Of a stretch of 64,000 nucleotides of DNA, positions 1 through 8,423 are shown one piece after another. The notes below the pieces were generated by a model. The model was given only the letters and a program-made list of their open reading frames with translations. It had not been told where the DNA came from and searched no databases. The position numbers and the translations under genes were made by a program. This DNA comes from Zhengella sedimenti (GTDB lineage Bacteria > Pseudomonadota > Alphaproteobacteria > Rhizobiales > Rhizobiaceae): assembly GCF_046506625.1 (NCBI RefSeq), contig NZ_JBKFFP010000006.1, forward strand, positions 229,955 through 293,954. The letters run 5' to 3'. Numbering within the stretch: position 1 is the first letter of the stretch; the number at the start of each line of letters is the position of its first letter.

Positions 1-54
1 GCCGGCCAGTCCTGCGGCAAGGATGGAACGCCTGTTGATTGCGCTTCGGTTCAT
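1..54 (-). CDS. Start of a Tat-exported protein (partial, runs off the left edge)
   Basis: Only the first 18 codons lie in the window. They begin at an ATG read on the minus strand from base 54. A strong purine-rich ribosome binding site (AAGGAAGAAGG) sits just upstream. The peptide starts with polar residues, then NRRSILAAGLAG, which fits the n-region, twin arginine and beginning of the hydrophobic core of a Tat signal. The gene follows the sigma factor and VWA genes on the same strand with about an 85-base gap, so it may be a third member of that transcript. The mature protein cannot be identified. Confidence 0.6.
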   Translation of the reverse strand, partial: MNRSAINRRSILAAGLAG

Positions 55-138
55 GATCCTTCTTCCTTCTCGGTCAAATCCGGTTGTTGCGGATAGAGCC
101 GGACCCGGCGCGCCAACTGCCGGCCGGGTCCGCTCGTT

Positions 139-2160
139 TCACCTCGTCTGGTCAAGCGAACTGGCGATCTGCACCAGGCGCAAAAATTCAGACCGGTAGC
201 CGAAGGGATCGTCGCCACGCGCCCCGGCAGCCAGCGCCGCAATGGCGTCCCAGCCGGTACCGGCCACCTGCCCGGTCTTGCGCAGCTTCTGGCCGAAGCC
301 CGCCACGGCGACCGAGAAGCGCAGGTCGTCCGGCGCCTGGTCGAGCGAGGCGATCTCGTTTTCCGGCGTCACCGGCTGGGTGATCAGTTCCGACGTATCG
401 CTGTCAGGCTGCTTGTAGCGTATCTTGACGAAACCATACTCCCCGCTTCCGCCTCCGGCCGCCGTATCGGCCGGTGCTGTCTGGTAACGCAGGTCGTCGA
501 TCTGCTGTGCCGGGCTGCCCTTCGGCGTGATCTCGTAAATCGCCGTGACCGAATGGCCGGAGCCGATGTCACCGGCATCCTTGCGGTCGTCGTTGAAGTC
601 CTCCCGGTTCAGCGCCCGCGTCTCGTAGCCGATCAGCCGGTATTCGGCGACTGTCGCCGGATTGAACTCCACCTGGATCTTCACGTCCTTGGCAATCGGG
701 AACAAGGTCGACGTCGCCTCTTCGACGAGGGTCTTCTGCGCTTCGCCGAGCGTGTCGATATAGGCGGCGGTGCCATTGCCGTTCTGCGCCAGGACCTGCA
801 TGAGCTGGTCATTGTAATTGCCCTGGCCAAAGCCGAAGACCGACAGGAACACGCCTTTCTCGCGCTTGTCCTCGATCATGGTCTTGAGCGCGTCGTCCGA
901 CGACGGTCCGACATTGAAATCGCCGTCGGTCGCCAGCATGACGCGATTGACGCCGCCTTCGACGAAGTTCTGCTCGGCCAGCCGGTAGGCCGTCTCGATC
1001 CCTGCCGCGCCCGCCGTGGAACCGCCCGCCCCCAGTCCGTCGATGGCCGCCAGGATCTTCGCCTTGTCCGAGGCCGCTGTCGGCTCCAGCGCCACGCCCG
1101 CCGAACCGGCATAGGTGACGATGGACACCGTGTCTTTGGCATCGAGCCTGTCGAGCAGCAGCCGGAACGACGTCTTGAGCAACGGCAGCTTGTCCGGCGC
1201 GTTCATCGAGCCCGATGTATCGATGAGGAAGACCAGATTGGCCCTGGGCCGCGTTTCCGGCTGCACGTCATATCCCTTGATGGCGATATGCATCAGCTTG
1301 CGATGCGCATTCCATGGCGACGGAACCACGGTCACGGTCGGCTTGAACGGCTGATCCGGGTTGCCGGCGGCCGGCCAGTCATAGGGGAAGTAGTTGATGA
1401 GTTCCTCCACCCGAACGGTTTCCGGCGCCGGCAGCCGCCCCGCATTCAGTTGCGAGCGGACGAAGGCATAGGAGGACGTGTCGACATCGATGGAGAACGT
1501 GGACACCGGGCTTTCCAGAACCGCGCGCACCGGGTTGCTGTCGAAGGCTTCCACCCGGTCGCGATTTTCCATCGAAGGCAGCGGAGCATGATCCGGGCTC
1601 GCCGGAAGCCCCGCGGCCGGACGCTGCGGCGACTGCGCGAACTGGCGCTTTGCCATCACCGCGCCATTGCCGGCGCCCTGCAGGGTCAGCATGGGCGCGG
1701 CCGGGACGGGACCGGCGGCGGTTTCCCCGTCGCCACCGGCGACAGCTGTTTTGGAACGGGCTTCATCGGCCTGCGTGGCGGCTTCGGGCTCCGCCTGCGG
1801 CGCGCCGGAATTCATGTTCATCAATCCGCCCGGACCGCCGGGCTGCTGCTGTACCAGCGGCGAGGTTTCCATCATCTGCCAGGCGAAATAGCCGCCGAAG
1901 GGCAGCACGAGGATGGCGGCGGCGATCGGGCCGGCAAGGGTCTTGGGCGTCATGACATGTCTCCATGCTCCGGTTGCGATGGAGATGAGACGTCCGTGGC
2001 CCGCCGATCCTTGGGGCGTTGCCGTCATTTTCTTGTCCGTTCCGGCTTCCCCGGCATCGAAGGCGTCCATGGCGGCCAGCAAGGCACGCTCGCGCGCATC
2101 GGCGCGCGGCGCCTCGCGGCCGCTTGAGGCCAGTTGTTTCAGCTTGTCGTCACCGGTCAT
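139..2160 (-). CDS. Membrane-anchored VWA protein, YfbK-like, with DUF3520-type C-terminus
   Basis: Protein of about 673 residues. A charged cytoplasmic N-terminus is followed by one membrane segment near residues 76-96, then a Gln/Pro/Ala-rich linker. A YfbK-type N-terminal region precedes a von Willebrand A domain whose metal-ion site DTSGSM lies near residues 314-319, and the C-terminus resembles DUF3520. Such proteins are surface or periplasmic VWA proteins of unknown binding partner. The gene lies directly downstream of an ECF sigma gene: a GTG at 2166 overlaps the sigma stop codon, but the ATG at 2160 has GGGGAG at a better distance and is preferred. With its cytosolic tail and single membrane segment it sits where an anti-sigma factor is usually found. 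That role is inference only. Confidence 0.85.
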   Translation of the reverse strand: MTGDDKLKQLASSGREAPRADARERALLAAMDAFDAGEAGTDKKMTATPQGSAGHGRLISIATGAWRHVMTPKTLAGPIAAAILVLPFGGYFAWQMMETSPLVQQQPGGPGGLMNMNSGAPQAEPEAATQADEARSKTAVAGGDGETAAGPVPAAPMLTLQGAGNGAVMAKRQFAQSPQRPAAGLPASPDHAPLPSMENRDRVEAFDSNPVRAVLESPVSTFSIDVDTSSYAFVRSQLNAGRLPAPETVRVEELINYFPYDWPAAGNPDQPFKPTVTVVPSPWNAHRKLMHIAIKGYDVQPETRPRANLVFLIDTSGSMNAPDKLPLLKTSFRLLLDRLDAKDTVSIVTYAGSAGVALEPTAASDKAKILAAIDGLGAGGSTAGAAGIETAYRLAEQNFVEGGVNRVMLATDGDFNVGPSSDDALKTMIEDKREKGVFLSVFGFGQGNYNDQLMQVLAQNGNGTAAYIDTLGEAQKTLVEEATSTLFPIAKDVKIQVEFNPATVAEYRLIGYETRALNREDFNDDRKDAGDIGSGHSVTAIYEITPKGSPAQQIDDLRYQTAPADTAAGGGSGEYGFVKIRYKQPDSDTSELITQPVTPENEIASLDQAPDDLRFSVAVAGFGQKLRKTGQVAGTGWDAIAALAAGARGDDPFGYRSEFLRLVQIASSLDQTR

Positions 2161-2162
2161 GG

Positions 2163-2741
2163 TCACGTCTCCCCGCCCGGCCGCAACAGCACGGCCAGGC
2201 GTTTCTTCGCATCATGGATGTGCCAGGAAACCGTAGCCTCCTTGCAATCGAGAATCCTGGCAGCCTCTGCGTGGCTGAGTTCCTCCGCATAGACCAGCAG
2301 CACCGCTTCCTGCGTCTTTTCCGGCAATTCCCGCACCGCGGCCCAGAGCGCCTGCGTCTCGTCTTCGGGCGGCCAGTCGCCAGCGCCCGGCTGGTGGTCG
2401 ATCAGCGCCTGCACTGCCATTTCCCTGGCCCGCCGTGCATCGCGCTGGACGGCACGGTGATGATCCCGTGCGGCATTGATCGTCATGCGGTAAAGCCAGG
2501 TGGTAAAGGCCGATTCGCCACGAAAACCGCGGATTGCATGCCCGAGCTTCACGCAGACGGACTGGGCGATGTCCTCCGCGTCCTGACGGTTTCCCGCCCA
2601 GCGCAGCGCCACGCGATGGATCATGTCGTAGTGATCGTTGACGAGCCGGGCGAAGGCCGCGCGATCACCGCCAGCCGCCGCCAGCGCTGTCCTGTTCACG
2701 TCGTAACCGTGTCCGGTCTCATCGCTCATCGCATGCATCAT
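2163..2741 (-). CDS. ECF-family RNA polymerase sigma factor
   Basis: A 192-residue sigma-70 family protein of the extracytoplasmic-function type. Region 2 is visible as DAEDIAQSV followed by an FRGESAFTTWLYRM core (about residues 55-90). Region 4 is the helix-turn-helix near residues 135-185, with LPEKTQEAVLL and a CKEATVSWHIH recognition part. There is no region 3, as expected for ECF factors. It probably directs transcription of its own operon, which includes the VWA gene and perhaps the Tat-signal gene at the window edge. Alternative starts at 2738 and 2729 exist and none has a clear ribosome binding site. The subfamily and inducing signal are unknown. Confidence 0.88.
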   Translation of the reverse strand: MMHAMSDETGHGYDVNRTALAAAGGDRAAFARLVNDHYDMIHRVALRWAGNRQDAEDIAQSVCVKLGHAIRGFRGESAFTTWLYRMTINAARDHHRAVQRDARRAREMAVQALIDHQPGAGDWPPEDETQALWAAVRELPEKTQEAVLLVYAEELSHAEAARILDCKEATVSWHIHDAKKRLAVLLRPGGET

Positions 2742-2795
2742 CGACCATTGGACGGCGCAGGCAAGGCGATCCTTGGGTGCATTGTGAAAAAATGC

Positions 2796-3488
2796 TTATG
2801 CGCGGAGAAAGGCCGCCTGATGGAAACGCTGCTGGGCGGCGGGGTAGCGCCACGCCAAGCCGGCCGGGCAGGCATTGCGCGCCAGGCAGCCCTGGTCCCG
2901 GCAGGCAATCCCTGACGGCGAACGGGCATGGGCCCCGCAGGCCGCCGCATCAAAGCCGGCAGGACCGTAAGCCTGAACCGGACAGGCCGCCAGGCAGGGC
3001 TTCGCATCGCAGGCATCGCAGGGATGCCGCGCGGGTTCGGGCAACGGCATGTCCAGCGCCTCGCCGAACAGGAGCGCGCCGCGATAGGCATGCCACAGGC
3101 CGAACACGGGATGCATCAGTAGGCCGAGCGGTGACGGGCGAAGCCCCTCCGCCCGCATGGCCCATTGCTGGAACGGCAGATAGGGCGGATCGGACGGGAA
3201 GACGGCACGGGCGCCGAACCGTTCGGCCACATCGCCGATGACCGCCTTTGACCAGGCATCGAGCGGATCGGCCGGATCGGTCTCTTGCCGCTGCCGCCAG
3301 GCATTGAACGGTTCCCAGATCGAACCGCCACCATGGCCGGCAAGCAGAACGCTGCGCGCGGGCAATCCGTCTGGCCCGGCAGGCGCGGCATCGCGCGTGG
3401 CGAAAACGAACCCGCCGCGTGGCATCAGGCCGTGGGGCGCAAGCATGGCGGCGACATCGTCGATCGTGGTTTGGACTGCCGCCGGCAC
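2796..3488 (-). CDS. Ferredoxin-like 4Fe-4S protein of unknown function
   Basis: A 230-residue cytoplasmic protein starting at a GTG, with GAGG just upstream, five bases after the dienelactone hydrolase stop. The C-terminal third is cysteine-rich: a CDACDAKPCLAACP cluster, followed by four spaced cysteines (near CGAH, CRDQGC and ARNACP). This resembles the iron-sulfur part of epoxyqueuosine reductase-type proteins but lacks their cobalamin domain. The N-terminal part contains VLLAGHGGGSIWEPF, typical of a conserved family of unknown role in alphaproteobacteria. The close spacing suggests co-transcription with the hydrolase. It probably carries one [4Fe-4S] cluster and acts in electron transfer. 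No partner is evident. Confidence 0.7.
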   Translation of the reverse strand: MPAAVQTTIDDVAAMLAPHGLMPRGGFVFATRDAAPAGPDGLPARSVLLAGHGGGSIWEPFNAWRQRQETDPADPLDAWSKAVIGDVAERFGARAVFPSDPPYLPFQQWAMRAEGLRPSPLGLLMHPVFGLWHAYRGALLFGEALDMPLPEPARHPCDACDAKPCLAACPVQAYGPAGFDAAACGAHARSPSGIACRDQGCLARNACPAGLAWRYPAAQQRFHQAAFLRA

Positions 3489-3492
3489 GGCC

Positions 3493-4227
3493 TCAGCCTT
3501 TCAGCGTTTCCTCGAAGAGGGTGAGCAGGCGTTTCCAATGCCGCTCCGCGCCTGCTTCGTCATAGACTCCATGGTCGGGAACGCACCAGCCATGCCGGCA
3601 ACCCGGATAGTTTTCCAGCGTGTAGTCGACCCCGGCCTCGCGGAAAACCTGCGCGAAGCGCGCAGACTGCTCCGGCGGGAAACTGCCGTCATCGCCCGCG
3701 ACGCCGACATGGATCCGCCCTTTGATGCCGCCGGCATGAAGATGGGGACTGTCGGGAATGTCACCGGCAAGATTGCCACCATGCCAGCTTGCCGCTGCCG
3801 CGACGCGATCCGGATAATAGGCCGCCGCGTTCAGTGCCCGCGCGCCGCCCATGCAGTAACCGGTCACCCCGACCGGTCCGTCCAGTCCCTCGCCATCGAG
3901 CGCCGCGAGGAAATGCGCCGTGTCCTCGATGGTCATGGCCTGGCTTGTCTGCGCCAGCATGGACTTGAGCAGCGGTCCGCGTTCGGGATCGGAAAAGGTC
4001 GTCCGGGCGTTGAAGGGCGACCGGTCCTCGCAGCGGTACAGCAGGTCGGGCAGCAGCACCGCATAGCCCTCGCCCACCAGCCGTCCGGCCATTGCATCCA
4101 GCGCCGGTCGCGGGCCGAAGGCATCCATGTACAGGAGTACGCTTGCCGATGCGTTCCCTTCCGGCAGGAACAGCTTTGCCGGACACGTACCCGCCCCGGT
4201 GGTGATCGACAGGGTTTTCAGATGCAT
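3493..4227 (-). CDS. Dienelactone hydrolase family protein
   Basis: A 244-residue alpha/beta hydrolase. The nucleophile motif GYCMGG places the catalytic cysteine near residue 125. The acidic residue is in AGDDGSF (about 179) and the histidine in CRHGW (about 212), the Cys-Asp-His triad of dienelactone hydrolases. Known members hydrolyse carboxymethylenebutenolide in aromatic degradation, but many paralogues act on other esters or lactones. No aromatic ring-cleavage genes lie beside it, so the substrate is unknown. It is the first gene of a two-gene unit with the ferredoxin-like gene. A GC-rich hairpin lies in its 5' leader. Confidence 0.82.
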   Translation of the reverse strand: MHLKTLSITTGAGTCPAKLFLPEGNASASVLLYMDAFGPRPALDAMAGRLVGEGYAVLLPDLLYRCEDRSPFNARTTFSDPERGPLLKSMLAQTSQAMTIEDTAHFLAALDGEGLDGPVGVTGYCMGGARALNAAAYYPDRVAAAASWHGGNLAGDIPDSPHLHAGGIKGRIHVGVAGDDGSFPPEQSARFAQVFREAGVDYTLENYPGCRHGWCVPDHGVYDEAGAERHWKRLLTLFEETLKG

Positions 4228-4254
4228 GGAGTTCTCCGTTCACGCGCAGCTGGA

Positions 4255-4276
4255 ACGCCCGGCCTGCGCCGGGCGT
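4255..4276. other. Perfect 9-bp GC-rich hairpin in the leader of the hydrolase gene
   Basis: ACGCCCGGC and GCCGGGCGT flank a CTGC loop, 28 bases upstream of the hydrolase start and downstream of the MttB-family stop. There is no T-run on either side, so it is a weak intrinsic terminator. It could be a leader hairpin or the 3' end structure of the MttB transcript. The rest of the 229-base gap shows no gene. Confidence 0.4.
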
Positions 4277-4456
4277 GCGAAGCCTAGTGGTTTTCGCCCT
4301 TGTGTCAAAGGCGATGCCGGAGAGTGGTTTGCCAAGGAGCGCCGCCGGTGCCGGGCCCGATCAGCCGCCGCCATCGCCGCGAACGGGCCTGCGCCAGACA
4401 TCATCGTGGATCAGGGACGCGACGCGTGACCGGCCGGAGACTTCGGCCTCATCCTT

Positions 4457-6043
4457 TCACGTGAAGGCGTCGGGCATGGATTCCTTCTTCCTGGCGACGA
4501 AATCCGTCAGCCCGTCCATGATGCCCGGATCCATATACGGCGCCTCGTAGGCATCGAGCCACTTCCCGGCCAGTTCATTGGCGCGCTGATGGGCAGGTTT
4601 CTGGCCCTCCGCCTGCCATTGCTCGAAGGAATTGTTGTCGGCGATGGAGGACCGGTAGAAGGCTTCCTGGAAATTGGCCTGGGTATGGGCGCAGCCGAGA
4701 TAGTGCTGTCCGGGACCGACTTCGCGGATGGCATCCATTGCCTGGCCGTTTTCCGACAGGTCCACCCCCTCGGAAAGGCGCTGCATCATGCCGAGCTGGT
4801 CGATATCCATCATGAACTTCTCGTAGGAAGAGACCAGCCCGCCCTCCAGCCAGCCGGCGGCGTGAAGCACGAAATTCGTCCCCGCCAGCAGGGTGGAGTT
4901 GAGCGTGTTGGCGCTTTCATAGGCAGCCTGCGCATCGGCCACCTTGGAAGCGGTCAGCGATCCGCCGGTGCGGAACGGCAAGCCGAGGCGACGCGCAAGC
5001 TGCGCCGCGCCATAGGAGACCAGCGAGGGCTCCGGCGTGCCGAAGGTCGGTGCGCCCGACTGCATGGAGATCGACGAGGCAAAGGTGCCGAAAAGTACCG
5101 GCGCACCGGGCCGCACAAGCTGCGTGAACGCAGCGCCTGCCAGCACTTCCGCCAGCACCTGCGTCAGCGTTCCGGCCACCGTCACGGGACTCATGGCACC
5201 GGCAAGGATGAAGGGCGTGACGATGCAGGCCTGGTTGTTGCGGGCATAGACCTTGGCCGCGCCCACCATCGTATCGTCGAACACCATGGGCGAGTTGGCA
5301 TTGATCAGGTTGATGACGACCGTATTCTGGTCGACAAACTCCTCGCCGAACAGGAGCTTGCACATGTCGACCGTGTCCTGCGCCCGTTCCGGCGCCGTCA
5401 CCGAACCCATGAAGGGTTTGTCGGACAGGGTCATGTGCGCCATGATCATGTCGAGATGACGCTTGTTGACCGGCACGTCCACCGGCTCGCAGACCGTTCC
5501 GCCGGAATGGTGCATCGAGGGCGCCATGTAGGCGAGCTTCACGAAGTTGCGGAAGTCCTCGATGGTCGCATAACGGCGGTTTCCCTCCAGGTCGCGCACG
5601 AAGGGCGGCCCGTAAACCGGGGCGAAAACGGTTGTGTCGCCGCCGATCTGCACGGATTTTGCGGGATTGCGCGCATGCTGGGTGAAGCTGGAAGGGGCGC
5701 TTTTGAGCAGTTCGCGGCAAAGCCCCCTCGGGAAACGCACGCGCTCGCCCTTCACATCAGCCCCGGCATCGCGCCACATCTGAAGCGCTTCGGCGTCGTC
5801 GCGGAACTCGATGCCGATTTCTTCCAGGATCGCGTCGGCATTGGCCTCGATCAGCGACAGGCCTTCCTCCCCCAGGACCTCGTAGACCGGGATCTTGCGG
5901 GTGATGTAGGTCAGCGACAATCCGGGCCCGCCACCTGATCGCGCGGCGCGGCGCGCCGCTGCACCGGACCTTTCACCCCTGCCACGGCGTTCGCGCGGGG
6001 CGGCTGAAGCACTTGCCGCCAACTGTTCGGTATCCTCGGTCAT
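4457..6043 (-). CDS. MttB-superfamily corrinoid-dependent methyltransferase, non-pyrrolysine type
   Basis: A 528-residue member of the trimethylamine methyltransferase (MttB) superfamily. It is an open frame with no in-frame amber codon, so it lacks pyrrolysine and should act on something other than trimethylamine. The best-studied non-Pyl relatives demethylate quaternary amines such as glycine betaine. In this role it would transfer a substrate methyl group to the Co(I) corrinoid protein encoded divergently at 6395. The N-terminal 40 residues are an Arg/Gly/Ala-rich, probably disordered tail (RRGRGERSG, ARRAARSGGG) not needed for the barrel. A GTG at 6052 is an alternative start. The substrate is not shown by the sequence. 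Confidence 0.88.
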   Translation of the reverse strand: MTEDTEQLAASASAAPRERRGRGERSGAAARRAARSGGGPGLSLTYITRKIPVYEVLGEEGLSLIEANADAILEEIGIEFRDDAEALQMWRDAGADVKGERVRFPRGLCRELLKSAPSSFTQHARNPAKSVQIGGDTTVFAPVYGPPFVRDLEGNRRYATIEDFRNFVKLAYMAPSMHHSGGTVCEPVDVPVNKRHLDMIMAHMTLSDKPFMGSVTAPERAQDTVDMCKLLFGEEFVDQNTVVINLINANSPMVFDDTMVGAAKVYARNNQACIVTPFILAGAMSPVTVAGTLTQVLAEVLAGAAFTQLVRPGAPVLFGTFASSISMQSGAPTFGTPEPSLVSYGAAQLARRLGLPFRTGGSLTASKVADAQAAYESANTLNSTLLAGTNFVLHAAGWLEGGLVSSYEKFMMDIDQLGMMQRLSEGVDLSENGQAMDAIREVGPGQHYLGCAHTQANFQEAFYRSSIADNNSFEQWQAEGQKPAHQRANELAGKWLDAYEAPYMDPGIMDGLTDFVARKKESMPDAFT

Positions 6044-6052
6044 TCCTGTCAC

Positions 6053-6394
6053 CGTTTCTCAGAAATCCACGCCCGCTCCGGGCATTGTCTTCCAAGTCTA
6101 AGGTCGCCCCGTTCGCCGCGCCTGCCCCAACCGCGTCAACGACTTGGCTACCGGCGACACGGCGCGTGAAGGTCCGGGAGGGCAATATCGACCGCAACGG
6201 GCCGCCCGGGACACCAAACGCGCCCTTGCCAGCCCGCCCGATGCGCTATATCCGACGGAATTGAGGGACCCGGTCGCAATTTGCATCCGGTGGCGTCGCA
6301 AATTGTGCAGCCCCTGCGGCCGGTTGTCAGGATATTCGCGGGCAGGCGCAGTGTGCGAACACCGGTCGCGTGTTTTTTTGAGAGGAATTGGACA
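6053..6394. other. Divergent intergenic region between the MttB-like and corrinoid protein genes
   Basis: A 342-base gap with no supported gene. It must hold both promoters for the demethylation pathway. I looked for a cobalamin riboswitch, including a B12-box-like GCCACTG on either strand, and found none. The only clear structure is the palindrome pair at 6276-6306. A ribosome binding site (AGAGGA) for the corrinoid protein lies at 6381-6386. Confidence 0.6.
6276..6306. promoter_or_regulatory. Two GCAA-n-TTGy palindromes 22 bp apart, candidate operator
   Basis: GCAATTTGC at 6276-6284 is palindromic around its central T. GCAAATTGT at 6298-6306 is the same element with one mismatch. Start-to-start spacing is 22 bp, about two helical turns, so both would face the same side of DNA. 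They lie 90-120 bp upstream of the corrinoid protein start, where a dimeric regulator could control either divergent gene. The regulator is not identified; the LysR protein at 14251-15141 is one candidate. Confidence 0.45.
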
Positions 6395-7096
6395 ATGGCT
6401 GGCGACGACGAGATCATCCTGTCGGAACTCGATGACGAGGAACTCGTTCAGCAGATGATGGACGACCTCTATGACGGCCTCAAGGAAGAGATCGAGGAAG
6501 GCACACGCATCCTCCTCGATCGCGGATGGGCGCCCTATGACGTGCTGACCAAGGCCCTGGTCGAAGGCATGCGCATCGTCGGCGAGGATTTCCGCGACGG
6601 CATCCTGTTCGTGCCCGAGGTCCTGCTGTCGGCCAATGCCATGAAGGCCGGCATGACCATCCTGCGGCCGCTGCTCGTCGAGACAGGCGCGCCGAAGCTG
6701 GGCACCATGGTCATCGGCACGGTGAAGGGCGACATCCACGACATCGGCAAGAACCTGGTCGGCATGATGATGGAAGGTGCCGGCTTCGACGTCATCGATA
6801 TCGGCATCAACAATCCGGTCGAGAACTATCTCGAGGCCATCGAGAAGCACAATCCGGATATCGTGGGCATGTCGGCCCTGCTGACCACGACCATGCCCTA
6901 CATGAAGGTCGTGATCGACACGATGAAGGAAAAGGGCATCCGCGACGACTATGTCGTTCTCGTCGGCGGCGCACCGCTCAACGAGGAATTCGGCAAGGCC
7001 GTCGGTGCCGATGCCTATTGCCGTGACGCCGCGGTTGCGGTTGAAACGGCAAAGGATTTCATGAAGCGCAAGCACAACCAGGCGGCTGCCGGCTGA
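6395..7096 (+). CDS. Corrinoid (B12-binding) methyl carrier protein, MttC/MtgC-like
   Basis: A 233-residue protein with the two-part architecture of methyltransferase cognate corrinoid proteins. A four-helix cap covers roughly residues 10-95. A Rossmann-like B12 domain follows with GDIHDIGKN (axial His near 115), then SALLTTTMPYM and VGGAPLNEEFG. It accepts a methyl group from the MttB-like enzyme and passes it to the methyltetrahydrofolate methyltransferase at 11234. Upstream in-frame codons exist, but the ATG at 6395 is chosen because of AGAGGA at 6381 and because homologous proteins start with the acidic helix. It is the first gene of the plus-strand pathway block. Confidence 0.92.
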   Translation: MAGDDEIILSELDDEELVQQMMDDLYDGLKEEIEEGTRILLDRGWAPYDVLTKALVEGMRIVGEDFRDGILFVPEVLLSANAMKAGMTILRPLLVETGAPKLGTMVIGTVKGDIHDIGKNLVGMMMEGAGFDVIDIGINNPVENYLEAIEKHNPDIVGMSALLTTTMPYMKVVIDTMKEKGIRDDYVVLVGGAPLNEEFGKAVGADAYCRDAAVAVETAKDFMKRKHNQAAAG

Positions 7097-7157
7097 ACCG
7101 TTCCAGGGAACGAAGCCCGCAAGGTCATGCGCCTGGCCTTCAAGGGAGGTTCACGCC

Positions 7158-7742
7158 ATGATGCGGTCCGTTCTTGTTCTTGCCCTGGTGTCGGCCCTGA
7201 CCTGCGCGGCGGGACCGGCCACGGCAACCGGCGAAATCGTCTCGCTCATCACGCAGGACGACCGGCAGCGCCTTGACGACTTCGAGGAGACGCGCGCCCG
7301 CGCCATAGCCGTCGCACGGGCCCGCGGGGCGCCGGGCGATATCGCCGAACTCAACGAGATTCTAGCGGGTGAACCGGTCGCCATTGCCGGCAACGACCTG
7401 ACCGGCAACTGGCAATGCCGCGTCACCAAGCTGAATGGACCGGTCGAACTTGTCATCTATTCCTGGTTCCGATGCCGCATTTCCGATGACGGCTCCGGCT
7501 GGCGGCTGGAAAAGCTGACCGGGTCGCAACGTGTGACCGGCCGGTTCTTCGATGACGGCGACAAGCGCATGATCTTCCTCGGCGCTGGCCACTACTCCTA
7601 CGAGGAGCCCCTGTCCTATCCGCAGAACAGCGAACGCGACGAGGTCGCTTATGCCTTCCTGCTCGATGACGGGCGCTTGCGGCTGGAATTCCCTGCCCCG
7701 CACCTGGAATCGCGCTTCGACATCCTGGAACTGAAACGGTGA
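7158..7742 (+). CDS. Secreted DUF4893 domain protein
   Basis: A 194-residue protein with an N-terminal signal peptide (hydrophobic core VLVLALVSALTCAAG, likely cleavage after ATA). The mature part has the DUF4893 hallmarks NWQCR, SWFRCRI and GWRLEKLTGSQR, including two cysteines that could form a disulfide in the periplasm. A good ribosome binding site, AAGGGAGG, lies at 7143-7150. The stop overlaps the GTG start of the DUF1638 gene, so the two are translationally coupled. Function is unknown. A periplasmic protein inside a cytoplasmic corrinoid methyl-transfer operon is unexpected and hints at a link to substrate entry, which is inference. Confidence 0.78.
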   Translation: MMRSVLVLALVSALTCAAGPATATGEIVSLITQDDRQRLDDFEETRARAIAVARARGAPGDIAELNEILAGEPVAIAGNDLTGNWQCRVTKLNGPVELVIYSWFRCRISDDGSGWRLEKLTGSQRVTGRFFDDGDKRMIFLGAGHYSYEEPLSYPQNSERDEVAYAFLLDDGRLRLEFPAPHLESRFDILELKR

Positions 7743-8359
7743 GCGCGGCGAAACCCGCCAACAGCGCAGAGCCCGTCCGCGTGATTGCATGCGGGGCGAT
7801 CGCGCGCGAGATCGTTGCGGTATGCGAGGCCAACGGGCTTGACCATGTCGACCTGACCTGCCTCCCGGCGATCTGGCACAACACGCCGGACCTGATCGCC
7901 CCGGCCATGCGCGACAAGATCGCGCAAGCCCGTGCGGAAGGCTTCACGCGCATTTTCATCGGTTATGCCGAATGCGGGACCCGGGGCGAAATCGACCGCA
8001 TCTGCCGCGAGGAAGGACTGGAGCGGATCGAGGGACCGCATTGCTATGCCTTCTATACCGGCACGGAGAAATTCCTGCGCGAAAGCGGCGACGAGGTGAC
8101 CACCTTCTATCTGACGGACCTGATCGCTCGCCAGTTCGAGGCCTTCATTGTCGAACCGCTGAAACTCGACCGTCACCCCGAACTGATCGCCATGATGTTC
8201 GGCAACTATGCGAAGCTGGTCTATCTCGCCCAGAGCGACGATCCCGCCCTCGACGCGAAGGCGCGACAGGCGGCAGGCTTTCTGGGCCTGGATTATGAAC
8301 GCCGCTTCACCGGCTATGGCGACCTCACCGATGCGCTGCTGAATGCCGCCCCGACCTGA
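7739..8359 (+). CDS. DUF1638 protein of the corrinoid methyltransferase neighbourhood
   Basis: A 206-residue cytoplasmic protein starting at a GTG that overlaps the DUF4893 stop codon. It shows DUF1638 features: an N-terminal VIACGAIAREI stretch, a middle FIGYAECGTRGEIDRIC motif and a GPHCYAFYTG stretch. Several conserved cysteines and histidines (C-x-TRG, PHCY) could bind a metal or a thiol-reactive ligand. DUF1638 genes recur beside MttB-type methyltransferases in bacteria and methanogenic archaea, but no reaction has been assigned to my knowledge. Its place between carrier protein and folate enzymes supports a role in the same pathway, for example corrinoid handling or a second substrate step. 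Confidence 0.8.
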   Translation: MSAAKPANSAEPVRVIACGAIAREIVAVCEANGLDHVDLTCLPAIWHNTPDLIAPAMRDKIAQARAEGFTRIFIGYAECGTRGEIDRICREEGLERIEGPHCYAFYTGTEKFLRESGDEVTTFYLTDLIARQFEAFIVEPLKLDRHPELIAMMFGNYAKLVYLAQSDDPALDAKARQAAGFLGLDYERRFTGYGDLTDALLNAAPT

Positions 8360-8360
8360 C

Positions 8361-8375
8361 TTGTGGTTTTCACAA
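8361..8375. other. TTGTG-GTTTT-CACAA inverted repeat
   Basis: Five-base perfect arms with a five-base spacer lie immediately after the DUF1638 stop and 48 bases before the ExoD start. It may be a small hairpin or a dimeric protein site. No T-run supports termination. Confidence 0.3.
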
Positions 8376-8423
8376 TCCGGACCTAAATGACGAGTCCCCT
8401 GCCGCATTGGCAGCCGGGCTGAG

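Noticed and set aside
553..2127. 524-codon open frame on the plus strand opposite the VWA gene
   Set aside because: The minus-strand frame has a VWA MIDAS motif, a membrane segment and coupling to the sigma gene. The plus frame shows no domain and arises from high GC content.
4589..5938. 449-codon open frame opposite the MttB-like gene
   Set aside because: The minus-strand protein is a clear MttB-family member; the plus frame is a composition shadow.
4457..6052. Possible pyrrolysine-containing trimethylamine methyltransferase
   Set aside because: The frame is full length without an in-frame TAG, and no pyl genes are present in the window.
6053..6394. Possible cobalamin riboswitch before the corrinoid protein gene
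   Set aside because: No B12-box sequence or long conserved fold was seen on either strand. The palindrome pair is better explained as a protein site.
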